This document shows positions 53,534 to 63,885 of a DNA stretch of 64,000 nucleotides, in pieces. Source of the stretch: Oscillatoria sp. FACHB-1407 (lineage in GTDB: Bacteria > Cyanobacteriota > Cyanobacteriia > Elainellales > Elainellaceae); contig NZ_JACJSA010000007.1 of the NCBI RefSeq assembly GCF_014697545.1, positions 276,337 through 340,336 of the forward strand. Direction: 5' to 3'. The notes beneath the pieces were generated by a model. That model saw nothing but the letters and a program-made list of their open reading frames with translations. It was not told the DNA's origin and made no database searches. Positions within the stretch are counted from its first letter, which is position 1. Each line of letters begins with the position of its first letter. The position numbers were made by a program, and so were the translations under genes.

Positions 53534-56311
53534 ATGGGATCAGGCACTGAATACGCACAGGAATATCAAAAGGCTGAAAAAGCCTACATGACAGGCAGTT
53601 ATGAAGAGGCAGCCGCAATCATCGATCGCCTAGCCGAAGAATACCCGAGTGACCCAAACGTCCATCTCTTGCGGGGGCATATCTACTGCTATGGATTGCA
53701 ACAGTACGACGTAGCTCGCGATCAATATCAAGCGGTATTGGGACTAACCTCTGATCCAGAATATATAGACTACGCTAACAATGGGCTTGCCTATGCTAGC
53801 CAGTTCAGTGCAGCTGATGCACCCACAGGCGAAGACATGGGCTTTGCTGATATTGACGATGATTTTGACAGCACCGGGATCTCCCAGTCTTATGGGGCAG
53901 ATGAAGGAGATAGCTGGCAAGATTTAGCCAGTCAATCCGATGGTGGAGACTTCAATTTTGCTGAGTTTGATCTCGATAGTGCCGATGATTTTGCTAGTGG
54001 TAACAGTGCTCAAAGTGCGTCCACAAACCCCTTCGGTTCATCAGGTTCATATTCTGGTGCCACAGTTGCTCAGACAACAGATGACCCGTTTGCGGTTGAT
54101 CCTGCCTTTAATGATGCAGGTCTAAGTGATTTCAGCAATTCCGATCAATTCGCGAGTGATGCCTTTGGCACCTTTGACGACAGTGATTTTCAATCTCCGT
54201 TAGACGACTTCAACGACGCTTTCGCAACTCCTTCGAGTGCCAATTACGCTTCTTACTCCGATTCCAGTTCGACTGGTCGGGCTGCAAACTCCCATCACCC
54301 CTCTGATGATGAAACCTTCTTCATGGGTGCAGATGATTTTGCAGCAGAGCCTGAATCTCAAACCAACTATGGCTATGACGAACCTAACGGAGGTTTAAGT
54401 AGCTCGTCAAATGCGGCTAGCTTTGGAGCAGCTAACTTCTACGAACAGGACGATCGCACCTTTGTGGCGGCTGATGACGATGGGTTTGATCTCGATGAAT
54501 TTAATCCCAGCGATGATTCGACCTATGCCAGCAACTCTGCATCCAGTACAGGACGCAGCAGCGTTGACTTCCTCGATGAATTTGATGAATTTGATGACCT
54601 AGGCAGTCTGCCTGATTTTGACTTGTCTGACCATTCTGCTGGATTTACAAGCCCTTCGGTTGGTTCTGGGTTTAACTCGGCTCCCGCCACCAGTGGACCT
54701 ACTACCACTAGCGATATGGGGTTTGATTTCAGTGAGGGGACTGATCACTCAGTCATTCGAGATGATGAAATCTTTAGTATCCCAGGGGCATCGGATGCGC
54801 TACCTGCCTTTACAACCCCAACGGATACCCGCAGTATCGAACCTGAAGTCACGGTCGATCAAGGTCCACTCGCGTTCCTTGAAAATGCTCCATTAGACCG
54901 CAAAAAACTGATTATTGCCCTTTCAACGGGGGTGATCTCTGCTGTTGCCGTGGCAACTGTTAGTTTTGCATCCAATCTGGTTGTGACCAGCAGCGCGCCT
55001 CCGCAAGAACGTGAGGTTGTGTCGGGCTATCTCAGTCGAGCCGGGGTTTGGATGACACTGGCGGCTGGAGCAGCAGGTTTTGGCACTGCCTGGTTAATGG
55101 GGGGTGCGACGACCCGACAAATCAAGCGTTCTGTTACTGATTTGCAATCCCAGTTTGATGCTGTTGCCATGGGTAACCTGACAGCCCGTGCTTCTGTGTA
55201 TTCACAGGATGAGTTTGGTCAACTGTCTACTGGCTTTAACCAGATGGCACGAGTTATTTTGACCACGACTAGTGAAGCGCAACGCAAAGCAGAAGAGCAA
55301 GAGCAAGCCAAAGAAGATTTGCAGCGTCAGGTGATTCGCTTACTGGACGATGTAGAAGGGGCAGCACGAGGTGACCTGACTGTGCAGGCGGAGGTGACGG
55401 CTGACGTGTTGGGTGCGGTTGCTGACTCGTTCAACTTGACGATTCAAAACCTGCGAGAAATCGTGCAACAGGTGAAAATTGCCGCTCGGCAGGTAACGAA
55501 GAGTTCTACGGAGAACGAGATTTTTGCGCGATCGCTCTCATCTGATGCGTTGCGTCAGGCGGAGGAACTGGCGGTGACGCTTAACTCGGTACAGGTGATG
55601 ACCGACTCGATTCAGCGGGTAGCAGAGAGTGCCCGTGAAGCGGAGGAAGTGGCTCGCACCGCATCGACCACCGCCTTAAAAGGAGGCGAAGCGGTAGAAC
55701 GAACAGTATCCGGTATTCTGCAAATTCGGGAAACGGTGGCAGAAACCACTCGTAAGGTGAAGCGACTGGCAGAATCGTCGCAAGAAATTTCTAAGATTGT
55801 GGCGTTGATTTCGCAGATCGCTTCTCGAACCAACTTGCTTGCTTTAAACGCCAGTATTGAGGCGGCAAGAGCGGGAGAAGCGGGACGAGGCTTTGCGATC
55901 GTTGCGGATGAGGTGCGTCAGTTAGCCGACCGGGCTGCTAAGGCGTCTAAAGAAATCGAACAAATCGTATTACAGATTCAAAGTGAAACCGGCTCTGTAA
56001 TGACGGCGATGGAGGAAGGCACCCAGCAGGTAATTGAGGGGACTCGATTGGCAGAACAGGCCAAGCGATCGCTCGAAGATATCATTCAGGTGTCAAACCG
56101 CATCGACGTTCTGGTGCGATCGATTACAGCAGATACCGTTGAGCAAACCGAAACCTCTCGGGCGGTGGCTCAGGTTATGCAATCAGTCGAGTTAACCGCC
56201 CAAGAAACCTCTCAAGAAGCACAGCGAGTGTCGGGTTCCCTACAAAGTCTGGTGGGTGTTGCCCGCGATTTGTTAGCTTCTGTAGAACGATTCCGGGTAG
56301 AAAAGGTTTAA
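53534..56311 (+). CDS. hmpD: Methyl-accepting chemotaxis receptor (PilJ/HmpD) with TPR-like and acidic N-terminal regions
   Basis: A 925-residue receptor with unusual layout. Residues ~5-90 are TPR-like ([20 protein letters not shown]). Residues ~95-450 are a long Asp/Ser/Phe-rich region of low complexity. Two spans (about 456-483 and 505-525) leave only ~20 residues outside, so there is no periplasmic sensor domain. HAMP-like segments follow (~530-585 and ~605-655), then the signalling domain with the hairpin tip [29 protein letters not shown] (kept short: tip [20 protein letters not shown]). No CheR/CheB pentapeptide is seen at the C terminus. AGGAGAAGG precedes the ATG. Confidence 0.9.
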   Translation: MGSGTEYAQEYQKAEKAYMTGSYEEAAAIIDRLAEEYPSDPNVHLLRGHIYCYGLQQYDVARDQYQAVLGLTSDPEYIDYANNGLAYASQFSAADAPTGEDMGFADIDDDFDSTGISQSYGADEGDSWQDLASQSDGGDFNFAEFDLDSADDFASGNSAQSASTNPFGSSGSYSGATVAQTTDDPFAVDPAFNDAGLSDFSNSDQFASDAFGTFDDSDFQSPLDDFNDAFATPSSANYASYSDSSSTGRAANSHHPSDDETFFMGADDFAAEPESQTNYGYDEPNGGLSSSSNAASFGAANFYEQDDRTFVAADDDGFDLDEFNPSDDSTYASNSASSTGRSSVDFLDEFDEFDDLGSLPDFDLSDHSAGFTSPSVGSGFNSAPATSGPTTTSDMGFDFSEGTDHSVIRDDEIFSIPGASDALPAFTTPTDTRSIEPEVTVDQGPLAFLENAPLDRKKLIIALSTGVISAVAVATVSFASNLVVTSSAPPQEREVVSGYLSRAGVWMTLAAGAAGFGTAWLMGGATTRQIKRSVTDLQSQFDAVAMGNLTARASVYSQDEFGQLSTGFNQMARVILTTTSEAQRKAEEQEQAKEDLQRQVIRLLDDVEGAARGDLTVQAEVTADVLGAVADSFNLTIQNLREIVQQVKIAARQVTKSSTENEIFARSLSSDALRQAEELAVTLNSVQVMTDSIQRVAESAREAEEVARTASTTALKGGEAVERTVSGILQIRETVAETTRKVKRLAESSQEISKIVALISQIASRTNLLALNASIEAARAGEAGRGFAIVADEVRQLADRAAKASKEIEQIVLQIQSETGSVMTAMEEGTQQVIEGTRLAEQAKRSLEDIIQVSNRIDVLVRSITADTVEQTETSRAVAQVMQSVELTAQETSQEAQRVSGSLQSLVGVARDLLASVERFRVEKV

Positions 56312-56500
56312 GGATGTAATCTTTGGCAGAGACTCAAACGTGATTTTGATGTCGATTTAGGTGGGATCGGGTAAATTAGGTCAATTAAGACTGATTTTAA
56401 AATCGAGAGGGGCACACTATCCTCAAAGATCGGTGACATTCGATCTTAAACATCTTCAACATACAAGGCGATCGCCCAAGTTTAACAAAGGGGTACTGCA

Positions 56501-59500
56501 ATGCAGTCAGAACAACAACAGCGGATCATGGGGTATTTCATTGAGGAGGCAAAAGACCACCTCAATACCATAGAGCAAGGGTTGCTGAGCCTGCAAAGCA
56601 CCATTGAAGACTCAGAAATGGTGAGTGAGGTGTTTCGAGCAGCCCACTCGGTGAAAGGCGGAGCCGCCATGTTGGGGTTGGGGAGTATCCAACAAACCGC
56701 CCACCGCTTAGAAGACTACTTCAAAGTATTGAAGGAATGTCCAGTTAAGGTTGACCAGAAACTGGAGTCTCTGTTTTTAAGAGTCTTTGATACTTTACAA
56801 GAACTGATTGAACAATTACAAGGACCGTTTGGACTAACCGATGACAAAGCTCAAGAAGCAATGGCAGAGGTTGAGCCAGTCTTTCACTCATTGAATGAGC
56901 ACCTGAGTCTTTTGGTCAGTCAAGCCGGGGGAACCCCTCCCGAAGATGTGCAGTTGGGGGGTACTCCGACTGTTATTCCGATACCCGTTGCAGTTGCTCG
57001 CCCTGCTCCCAGCGTGGCTCAAGAAGAAAGTGCTCTGCAATTAGTCTTTCAAAGCGATGTCCCAGCCCGTTTGCGGGATATGTTGCAACTGTTTAAGCAG
57101 GCAGACAACACTGGCAGTCGGCAACAGTTAAAGGAAATTTGCCAGTCTCTGGCTCAAGCTGGAGAACAATTTGACTTGCCCAAGTGGGTAGAGCTGCTAA
57201 ACCTGGCAGAGAAAGCAGTCACCAATCCCGATAATACCTATCGCACCTTGGCTCCTGTTTTGATTAAAGATGTCAAACAGGCTCAAGAATTGGTATTGGC
57301 GCAACGAGCCGCTGAGATTTGTTGCAGTGATGGCTTGCAGGCACTCGTTCCTGTGGCGATCGAAGAAGAGCCGATCGATGACTTCGCTAATCTGCTAGCG
57401 GAAATTAATTTTGAAGATGATAGTGCACCAGAATTTATCGAATTTGATCTGGAGCCGGAAGGGTCTTTCGCTTCGATTGTCAATGATGCTGAACCTGTTG
57501 CTGAAACGCTGGAACCGTTGGATGACGACTGGTTAAACTCAGGTACGTTCGTTCAGTCAGAAACAGTGACTGACTTAGATTTTGACCTGGATGTTGCATC
57601 GACAGCTAATATGGCCGCCGATGATTTGGGCTTTGGCGACGAGTTGGATGAAACTGCCGCTGCCCCTCCTGCCATCGATCACAATGGTCCAGAGGTTGGG
57701 CTAGCGGAACTCAATAGCCTTGCAGATTTATTTGAAGGCGAGGTGCCCGACTTGGGCATGACTTGGCAGGAAGAAGAAGTCATAGGAGATGCCTCCACAG
57801 GGTTGTTTGAGGAGCTAACACCTACCGACGATTTTGCTGACTTGCTGGACGATCCAGATGAGCTGGAAGAGCTGGAGTTAGAACCCACTCAGGATGAGGA
57901 CGACCTATCTGATCTGCTCAATACCTCGGCTACAAGCTATACCAGTAGCAGCTCTGCTCAGAATACTCCACCTTATGGTTTGGCAGACCTACCAGAACTA
58001 TTGGCGGATTTGCCACCTACCAACCCTCCCATGCTTGAAGAGTTGGTCCTTGAAGAGAGGAGTTCGGACGACCTGTTGGGCAGCTTAGACTCAATGCCCT
58101 TTTCACCAACCGATGATGTTGCGTCGGCTGAAATGGGTGGTTTGGAAGACCTGGGTGAAATGCTCTTGAATTTGGAGGAGGATGAAGTACCTGGTTCAGC
58201 TTCCCTGGATGAAGTAACAGATGAAGTGGTGTCTCCCACATCCTCTGGGGGGAATCCGTTTGATATGTTGGCAGACCCCTTTGATGACCTCCCTCCAGCT
58301 ACAACCTCCGATCTCAATAATCCGTTTGCGTTTGGTAACCCTGATGTTGCCTCCGGAAGTGATAGTAACTTCGGTGAAATTTTAGAAGATGATCCGTTTA
58401 CGCTGGGCAACACTGATTTAGACTTCGCTGATGACGGTAATTTTGAGGTTTTAGAAGATCTGTCGGCTGATAGCGATTTAATCGAAGCACTGATTCAAGA
58501 AGACGTGGCTAATCTTCAATCTGAAGATTCAACAGAGCCATCTGTCACCGGAGCTTTTGATGCCTGGGCAGCTCTTGATGCTGAAGAAGAACTTGAATTG
58601 CCACAACCGATCGATGCTGGCGTTCCAGAGGATCAAGACGTTACTTCAGACCTGTGGGATGATGCGTCCACACCTGCGATCGCCGTTCCACCCGTTCAAC
58701 GGGTTGAGGTAACTTCTGAAGAACCGCTTCCCGATCCCTTTGCTGTTGGGTTAGAAGATCTCCAAGCGGACGTTGAACCTCTCGATTTCAATTTAGACAG
58801 TGCTCCCGATCTATCGGACAACCTTTGGACAGACGATGCAAATGTTGTTTTAGAGCAGCCTTCAGAAAATGAATCGGAAGCTTTAGAAGCTCTTCTGTTT
58901 GGCGATGAGTCCAGCCCTGATCATGGGACGATCGCAACCGACGATGCTAGTCTATCTGAGCCGTTTGCTTTTGATGATCTCGAATTGCCCTCAATGCAGC
59001 TCGACACCGATGTCGATACGGCGATGCAAGGCATATCTCCGCTTGAGGCGATCGCACCTGAGGATTTGTTAGCCACCGAGGCTGAACTGACTGAGCTTTT
59101 AACAGAGGACTCCACTGACGAAGAGACGGATCTGGCAAACCTGTTGGGTGAGGAGAGTGGAGAACTTGATGATCCGTTTGCCTTTGATATGTCCTTCGAT
59201 TTGACAGAGGCTTCGGCTACTGAAGAGTCACCAGAGGCAGATCTCTCGCAGCTCTTTGATGATGACGCTTCAACGTTTGATCCTTCACTTTTGGATGAGA
59301 TTCCTGAGTCTGCCGCAACGGAGGATGGGATCGTTGATCTGGAAAATTTAGAACTTGCCGATTTGGATGCTCTAGACATTGATGGACTCTCCTCTGAGCC
59401 ATCTGAGACAACCGACATCACTGATGAAGGCTTGGTCTTCGACATGGACTCCTCATCAGATTCATCTTCAGAGCTAACCTTCGATTTTGGTGAGCTTGAC

Positions 59501-62500
59501 GTTGATGCTCCCGCTAGTGAAGCGTCGGAGTTCGATCTAGGGTTGGCTCTAGGTGAGCTTGACGTTGATGCTCCCGCTAGTGAAGCGTCGGAGTTCGATT
59601 TAGGGTTTGATGTGGCTGAGCTTGACGTTGATGCTCCCGCTAGTGAAGCGTCGGAGTTCGATTTAGGGTTTGATGTGGGTGAGGATGCTCCGTCCACTGA
59701 GGAGGTTGCTGCTAGTGAAGCCTTAGGGTTTGATCTGGGTCTTGATCTTCCTGAAATCGATATAACCGCTGAAGACTCGTCAGACTTGGGATTTGATCTT
59801 GCCTTGAACCCTGATCCGGTGACAGACAATGCCTCGGTGTCAACCGAAATGAGTCCAGATTTAGAGGCAGGGTTATCTGAAATGCTGCAAAGCAACCCTT
59901 CTAACGAGGAGGTGGTTGACCTGGATGCTGCATTCGGTGAATCTATCTTCTTTGACGAGCAATCCTCTGAGCCCGAACTAGCGGATCTGTCAGATGAGGC
60001 TATTTTCAGCTTCGATGAACAACCCGATGAAGCCACTGCATCTCCTGGCTTTGGCGATTTGGAAGGTCTTGATTTGGGTGAAATTACGCTGGATGTAGAC
60101 GAGGCACTGGGCGGGGCAAGCCTTCAGGATGATGAATTTGCTGCCATTCTTGGTGGAACGGCGGAACTGGATGGAGCAACGAACTCTTCTGATTTGGATG
60201 ATCTGGCAGAGCTGGATGCATTATTGAATGGTGAGACAACGGATGGAGATGATGCGGAGGCGATCGCTTCAGATACAGCAACCGCTGATGTTATCGACTT
60301 TGGTGATCTAGATGCTCTGCTGGATGACAGTTTGACCAGTCTGAATGAAGCTGACAATCTGGTTGAGCCTGATTCGGTTAGCCTCACATCAGCTGAAGCG
60401 GCAGATGTCGATGACTTTGCTGATTTGGATGCGCTCTTAGCGGGTGATTCTGCCTCAGAACCCACCACTGGCATTCAGGAAGATGATGAGTTTGCCAATC
60501 TGGATCTGTTGCTGAGTGAAACGCCGACTTCTCCTCCGATTGTCGAACCAACTCCTTCTCCTCGCTCTAGCGGTGTCAGTGAATTTGATGATCTGGAGAA
60601 ATTGCTAGAGAATGCAGACCAGACGTTAGGTGGTTCCCCCACAACGCGGGGTGCGCGAGGTCCCTCCTTAGCTCCTAGCCGCAACAAAGTTCGCCCAACC
60701 AGAGGGGTTTTGAGTGACCAAACGATGCGGGTTTCGGTCAAAAACCTCGATAACTTGAATAACCTGGTTGGGGAACTGGTTGTTAACCGCAACAGCTTAG
60801 AACAGGCAGAAGAACGTTTGCGGCAATTCCTCGATAACCTGTTGTATCAGGTACAGCAGTTGGGTGATGTAGGACAACGGATGCGGGATCTGTATGAGCG
60901 ATCGCTCCTCGAAAGCTCGCTGTTGTCTAGCCGCAAGAGCTATCAGATGTCATCTCAGGGCAATGGTGGAGCTTCCCAATCCAGTCATGCTACAGGGGTT
61001 AGCTTTGATGCGTTGGAGATGGACCGATTCACCGGATTTCATACCCTCTCCCAAGAGATGATCGAGTTAATTGTCCGAGTGCGGGAATCTGCCTCTGACA
61101 TTGATTTCGTTGTGGATGAAACCGATCAGGTCACTCGCAACTTCCGGCAGATTACCACTCAACTACAAGAAGGGCTGACCCGTTCTCGAATGGTGCCCTT
61201 TGCTCAGACTGCCGATCGCCTACCGCGTGCGGTGCGTGACATTTCTTTGAAGTGTGGCAAGCAGGCAGAGTTAGTTGTTGAAGGTCGAGAGACGCTGATC
61301 GACAAGATGATTCTGGAGCAACTTTATGACCCGATGACTCACCTGGTGAACAATGCCATTACCCACGGTATTGAAACGCCAGAAGAGCGGGCTGCTGCTA
61401 GCAAAAACCCAATGGGTCGCATTACGGTTCGTACCTTCCACCAAGGAAACCAGACCGTGATTTCCGTCAGCGATGATGGGGCTGGGATTAACCCAGAAAC
61501 GGTGAAACGTAAGGCGATCGAAAAGGGACTAATTACGGCGACTGAGGCACGCGATATGTCTCGCCTGGATGTGTACGACTTGCTGTTCCATCATGGCTTC
61601 AGTACTAAAGACCGAGCCGATGACTTTGCGGGTCGTGGCGTGGGTATGGACGTCGTCCGCACCAGCCTCAACGAAATCCGAGGGGTTATTAACATTGACT
61701 CCACCATCGGTCGAGGCACAACGTTTACCATCCGATTGCCACTCACTCTGAGTATTTCCAAGGCACTGTGTTGCATTAGTAACCGCGCCCGGATTGCCTT
61801 CCCAATGGATGGGGTTGAGGATATGTTGGATGTTCCCAAGGAACGCATTCAACGGGATGCTCAAGATCGTCCCTGTATTCAGTGGCGTGATCAACTGCTG
61901 CCTTTCCAACCTTTGTCTGAATTGCTGAAGTACAACCGTAATTTGGGACGGGGGAGTGTCTACGGAGGTAACCAGGAAGAAGACATCGTCTCAGTAGTTG
62001 TTTTGCGGAGCAATGCAGGCAACTTCCTGGCACTGCAAGTAGATCAGGTACTAGGCGAACAGGAAATTGTAATCAAGCAATTGGAAGGTCCGGTGCCGAA
62101 GCCCGTTGGAGTTGCCGGGGCAACTGTTTTAGGGGATGGGCGGATTATGCCGATCGCCGATGTTCTGGAATTGATTGACCTGTCACTGGGGCGGATTCGT
62201 CGCGAAGCTGGTAGCTCTCTCTGGGAGAAGGATGCCGACCAGGCTCCTCCAGAAGTTTTGGAAACCAAGACCGAGCCAACAGTGTTGATCGTAGACGACT
62301 CCATTACTGTCCGAGAATTGCTCTCGATGACCTTCAACAAGATTGGCTATCGTGTGGAGCAAGCTCGCGACGGTCAGGAGGCGTGGGAAAAATTGCGCTC
62401 CGGTCTGCCCTGCGATCTGGTGTTCTGTGATATCGAGATGCCCCGGATGGATGGATTGGAGTTGTTGTCCCGTATCCAGAAAGACCCCAGCCTTAGCCAC

Positions 62501-62665
62501 TTGCCGATCGCGATGCTGACCTCTAGAGGTGCCGATCGCCACCGTCAAATGGCAATTCAACTTGGGGCGAAAGGCTACTTTACGAAGCCCTACCTGGAAG
62601 AAGCCTTGCTGGATGCAGCTCAGCGGATGTTAAAAGGGGAAGTGCTGGTTAACTCTGCCAGTTAG
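56501..62665 (+). CDS. hmpE: Giant hybrid CheA histidine kinase (PilL/HmpE)
   Basis: A 2054-residue kinase. Hpt domain at ~1-110 with phospho-His49 (AAHSVKGGAAML). A conserved helical domain follows at ~155-275. Residues ~284-1367 are an acidic, probably disordered linker dominated by Asp, Glu, Leu, Phe and Ser. Then the dimerisation domain (~1400-1500), ATPase domain (N box NNAITHGIETPEER about 1617; DDGAGINP about 1658; GRGVGMDVV about 1711), CheW-like domain (~1750-1900) and a C-terminal receiver with Asp1977 (LVFCDIEMPRMDG). All kinase motifs are intact. Related CheAs are shorter; the linker is the difference. Last gene of the cluster, 190 bp after hmpD. AAGGGG precedes the ATG. Confidence 0.93.
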   Translation: MQSEQQQRIMGYFIEEAKDHLNTIEQGLLSLQSTIEDSEMVSEVFRAAHSVKGGAAMLGLGSIQQTAHRLEDYFKVLKECPVKVDQKLESLFLRVFDTLQELIEQLQGPFGLTDDKAQEAMAEVEPVFHSLNEHLSLLVSQAGGTPPEDVQLGGTPTVIPIPVAVARPAPSVAQEESALQLVFQSDVPARLRDMLQLFKQADNTGSRQQLKEICQSLAQAGEQFDLPKWVELLNLAEKAVTNPDNTYRTLAPVLIKDVKQAQELVLAQRAAEICCSDGLQALVPVAIEEEPIDDFANLLAEINFEDDSAPEFIEFDLEPEGSFASIVNDAEPVAETLEPLDDDWLNSGTFVQSETVTDLDFDLDVASTANMAADDLGFGDELDETAAAPPAIDHNGPEVGLAELNSLADLFEGEVPDLGMTWQEEEVIGDASTGLFEELTPTDDFADLLDDPDELEELELEPTQDEDDLSDLLNTSATSYTSSSSAQNTPPYGLADLPELLADLPPTNPPMLEELVLEERSSDDLLGSLDSMPFSPTDDVASAEMGGLEDLGEMLLNLEEDEVPGSASLDEVTDEVVSPTSSGGNPFDMLADPFDDLPPATTSDLNNPFAFGNPDVASGSDSNFGEILEDDPFTLGNTDLDFADDGNFEVLEDLSADSDLIEALIQEDVANLQSEDSTEPSVTGAFDAWAALDAEEELELPQPIDAGVPEDQDVTSDLWDDASTPAIAVPPVQRVEVTSEEPLPDPFAVGLEDLQADVEPLDFNLDSAPDLSDNLWTDDANVVLEQPSENESEALEALLFGDESSPDHGTIATDDASLSEPFAFDDLELPSMQLDTDVDTAMQGISPLEAIAPEDLLATEAELTELLTEDSTDEETDLANLLGEESGELDDPFAFDMSFDLTEASATEESPEADLSQLFDDDASTFDPSLLDEIPESAATEDGIVDLENLELADLDALDIDGLSSEPSETTDITDEGLVFDMDSSSDSSSELTFDFGELDVDAPASEASEFDLGLALGELDVDAPASEASEFDLGFDVAELDVDAPASEASEFDLGFDVGEDAPSTEEVAASEALGFDLGLDLPEIDITAEDSSDLGFDLALNPDPVTDNASVSTEMSPDLEAGLSEMLQSNPSNEEVVDLDAAFGESIFFDEQSSEPELADLSDEAIFSFDEQPDEATASPGFGDLEGLDLGEITLDVDEALGGASLQDDEFAAILGGTAELDGATNSSDLDDLAELDALLNGETTDGDDAEAIASDTATADVIDFGDLDALLDDSLTSLNEADNLVEPDSVSLTSAEAADVDDFADLDALLAGDSASEPTTGIQEDDEFANLDLLLSETPTSPPIVEPTPSPRSSGVSEFDDLEKLLENADQTLGGSPTTRGARGPSLAPSRNKVRPTRGVLSDQTMRVSVKNLDNLNNLVGELVVNRNSLEQAEERLRQFLDNLLYQVQQLGDVGQRMRDLYERSLLESSLLSSRKSYQMSSQGNGGASQSSHATGVSFDALEMDRFTGFHTLSQEMIELIVRVRESASDIDFVVDETDQVTRNFRQITTQLQEGLTRSRMVPFAQTADRLPRAVRDISLKCGKQAELVVEGRETLIDKMILEQLYDPMTHLVNNAITHGIETPEERAAASKNPMGRITVRTFHQGNQTVISVSDDGAGINPETVKRKAIEKGLITATEARDMSRLDVYDLLFHHGFSTKDRADDFAGRGVGMDVVRTSLNEIRGVINIDSTIGRGTTFTIRLPLTLSISKALCCISNRARIAFPMDGVEDMLDVPKERIQRDAQDRPCIQWRDQLLPFQPLSELLKYNRNLGRGSVYGGNQEEDIVSVVVLRSNAGNFLALQVDQVLGEQEIVIKQLEGPVPKPVGVAGATVLGDGRIMPIADVLELIDLSLGRIRREAGSSLWEKDADQAPPEVLETKTEPTVLIVDDSITVRELLSMTFNKIGYRVEQARDGQEAWEKLRSGLPCDLVFCDIEMPRMDGLELLSRIQKDPSLSHLPIAMLTSRGADRHRQMAIQLGAKGYFTKPYLEEALLDAAQRMLKGEVLVNSAS
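59489..59677 (+). repeat. In-frame 63-bp tandem repeat inside hmpE
   Basis: Three consecutive 63-bp copies begin at 59489, 59552 and 59615. Each encodes 21 residues around ELDVDAPASEASEFDLGF. Nucleotide identity is very high over the first ~48 bp of each copy, including third codon positions, which points to recent duplication. A decayed fourth unit (GEDAPSTEEVAASEALGF) follows. Confidence 0.93.
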
Positions 62666-62743
62666 CCCTGTGTGTAATATCATCTCCTAGCCAGGGGCAA
62701 TGACCCCTGGTTAAGCTAGAGATGTAATTTTTCCTCCACTCTC

Positions 62744-63370
62744 ATGAACACTCGTGCCTCCCGCAATCCTGTCTTGCTGATTCATGGGATTGATGACACT
62801 ATTGCTTTGTTTGAGCGCATGACCCCCTATTTGCAGGGCAAGGGTTGGGCAGTTCACAGTATCGATTTAGAACCCAACAACGGGGATGAAGGACTCGACA
62901 AGTTAGCCTATCAAATCGCTGACTACGCCAATAAAACCTTTGCACCAGATCAACCGTTTGATTTGGTGGCGTTTAGCATGGGGGGTATTGTTAGCCGCTA
63001 CTATGTTCAGCGACTAGGCGGTATTCAACGAGTACAGCGGTTTATCACCATTGCTTCGCCTCATCAGGGAACCTTCACTGCTTACTTTCGCCCCAATCTT
63101 GGATGTAATCAGATGCGACGGGGCAGTTTATTTTTGCGGAATCTTAACTACGATGCAGCGATGTTGGAGCGCATCAATTTCACGTCTATCTGGTCACCCT
63201 TGGATTTGATGATTGTTCCGGCTAGTAGCTCTCACATTGATGTAGGGCGTGAGGTGATTGTGCCTGTGGTGTTACATCCTCTTATGGTGACCGACAGCAG
63301 AGTTTTGAAGGAAATTGAGAAAGCTCTGTTAGAACCGTTGAGGAATCAGCCCACTCCAAAAGGTAGCTAG
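62744..63370 (+). CDS. Lipase-like alpha/beta hydrolase
   Basis: A 208-residue protein with the alpha/beta-hydrolase fold of small triacylglycerol lipases (LipA/EstA-like). The oxyanion region is PVLLIHGIDDT (residues 9-19), the nucleophile Ser78 is in AFSMGG, and ITIASPHQGT resembles the PHxG region of bacterial lipases. A likely catalytic His lies in VVLHPLM near the C terminus, with Asp in PLDLMIVP. No signal peptide is seen. Its stop overlaps the stop of the convergent VOC gene by 4 bp. Confidence 0.88.
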   Translation: MNTRASRNPVLLIHGIDDTIALFERMTPYLQGKGWAVHSIDLEPNNGDEGLDKLAYQIADYANKTFAPDQPFDLVAFSMGGIVSRYYVQRLGGIQRVQRFITIASPHQGTFTAYFRPNLGCNQMRRGSLFLRNLNYDAAMLERINFTSIWSPLDLMIVPASSSHIDVGREVIVPVVLHPLMVTDSRVLKEIEKALLEPLRNQPTPKGS

Positions 63371-63807
63371 CCCTGCTGAGCTTTTGGGTCACCGATCGCG
63401 CTGTATTCCACCTCACCAAAAATGGCAGTGGAATGACGATAAAACTTGAATTCCATCAAATTATGGAATGGGTCTTCTAAAAAGAAGGTGCGGTGTTCGA
63501 GGGGTGAGCCGACGAAGCGTTCCTTGGGTTGTTGATAAAACGCTAATCCCTGACGTTGTGCTCTTTCTAGCAAGGTTTCCCAATCAGATTCAGCGTTAAA
63601 GATTAACCCAAAGTGCCTGGGATAAATGCCTCGTTGCAGCTCTAACGGTTCATGAGCTAGGTGGGCTACCAATTGATGCCCGTAAAGATTCAAAATGACA
63701 GAAGTTGCGTTCTCTCGTCCGATCGCACAGCCTAACCCGTTGCCGTAATAATCTTTGGTTTGAGTAATATCAGTGACAGGAAATGCGAGGTGAAAGATGG
63801 TTTGCAT
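63367..63807 (-). CDS. VOC-superfamily protein (glyoxalase/dioxygenase-like)
   Basis: A 146-residue vicinal-oxygen-chelate protein with two beta-alpha-beta-beta-beta modules. Likely metal ligands are His6 in IFHLAFPV, His near residue 66 in RHFGLIF, and the Glu in FHNLMEFKFY (about 115-124). The closing YRHSTAIFGEVEYSAIGD resembles a subgroup found in cyanobacteria and proteobacteria. The reaction is not predictable; glyoxalase I activity on methylglyoxal is one option. I chose ATG 63807; the frame is open to 63924 but those 39 residues translate a 7-bp-phased A/G-rich tract. Confidence 0.85.
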   Translation of the reverse strand: MQTIFHLAFPVTDITQTKDYYGNGLGCAIGRENATSVILNLYGHQLVAHLAHEPLELQRGIYPRHFGLIFNAESDWETLLERAQRQGLAFYQQPKERFVGSPLEHRTFFLEDPFHNLMEFKFYRHSTAIFGEVEYSAIGDPKAQQG

Positions 63808-63819
63808 AGAGGAACGTGC

Positions 63820-63885
63820 GGAATGAACAGAGCGTGCGGGAGTAAAGGGTAAAGGGTGGAGGGGTAAGGGAGTAGAGGGGTGGAT
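63820..63885. repeat. Heptamer-phased A/G-rich tract
   Basis: From about 63839 the sequence reads AGTAAAG, GGTAAAG, GGTGGAG, GGGTAAG, GGAGTAG, AGGGGTG in 7-bp steps. It is the same class as the tracts at 12481-12520 and 33375-33410, which I do not list separately. Confidence 0.65.

Noticed and set aside
58921..60036. A 371-codon open frame on the minus strand inside hmpE
   Set aside because: It is Ser/Lys-rich and mirrors the Asp/Glu/Leu codons of the acidic CheA linker. The frame is a by-product of that composition, with no recognisable motif.
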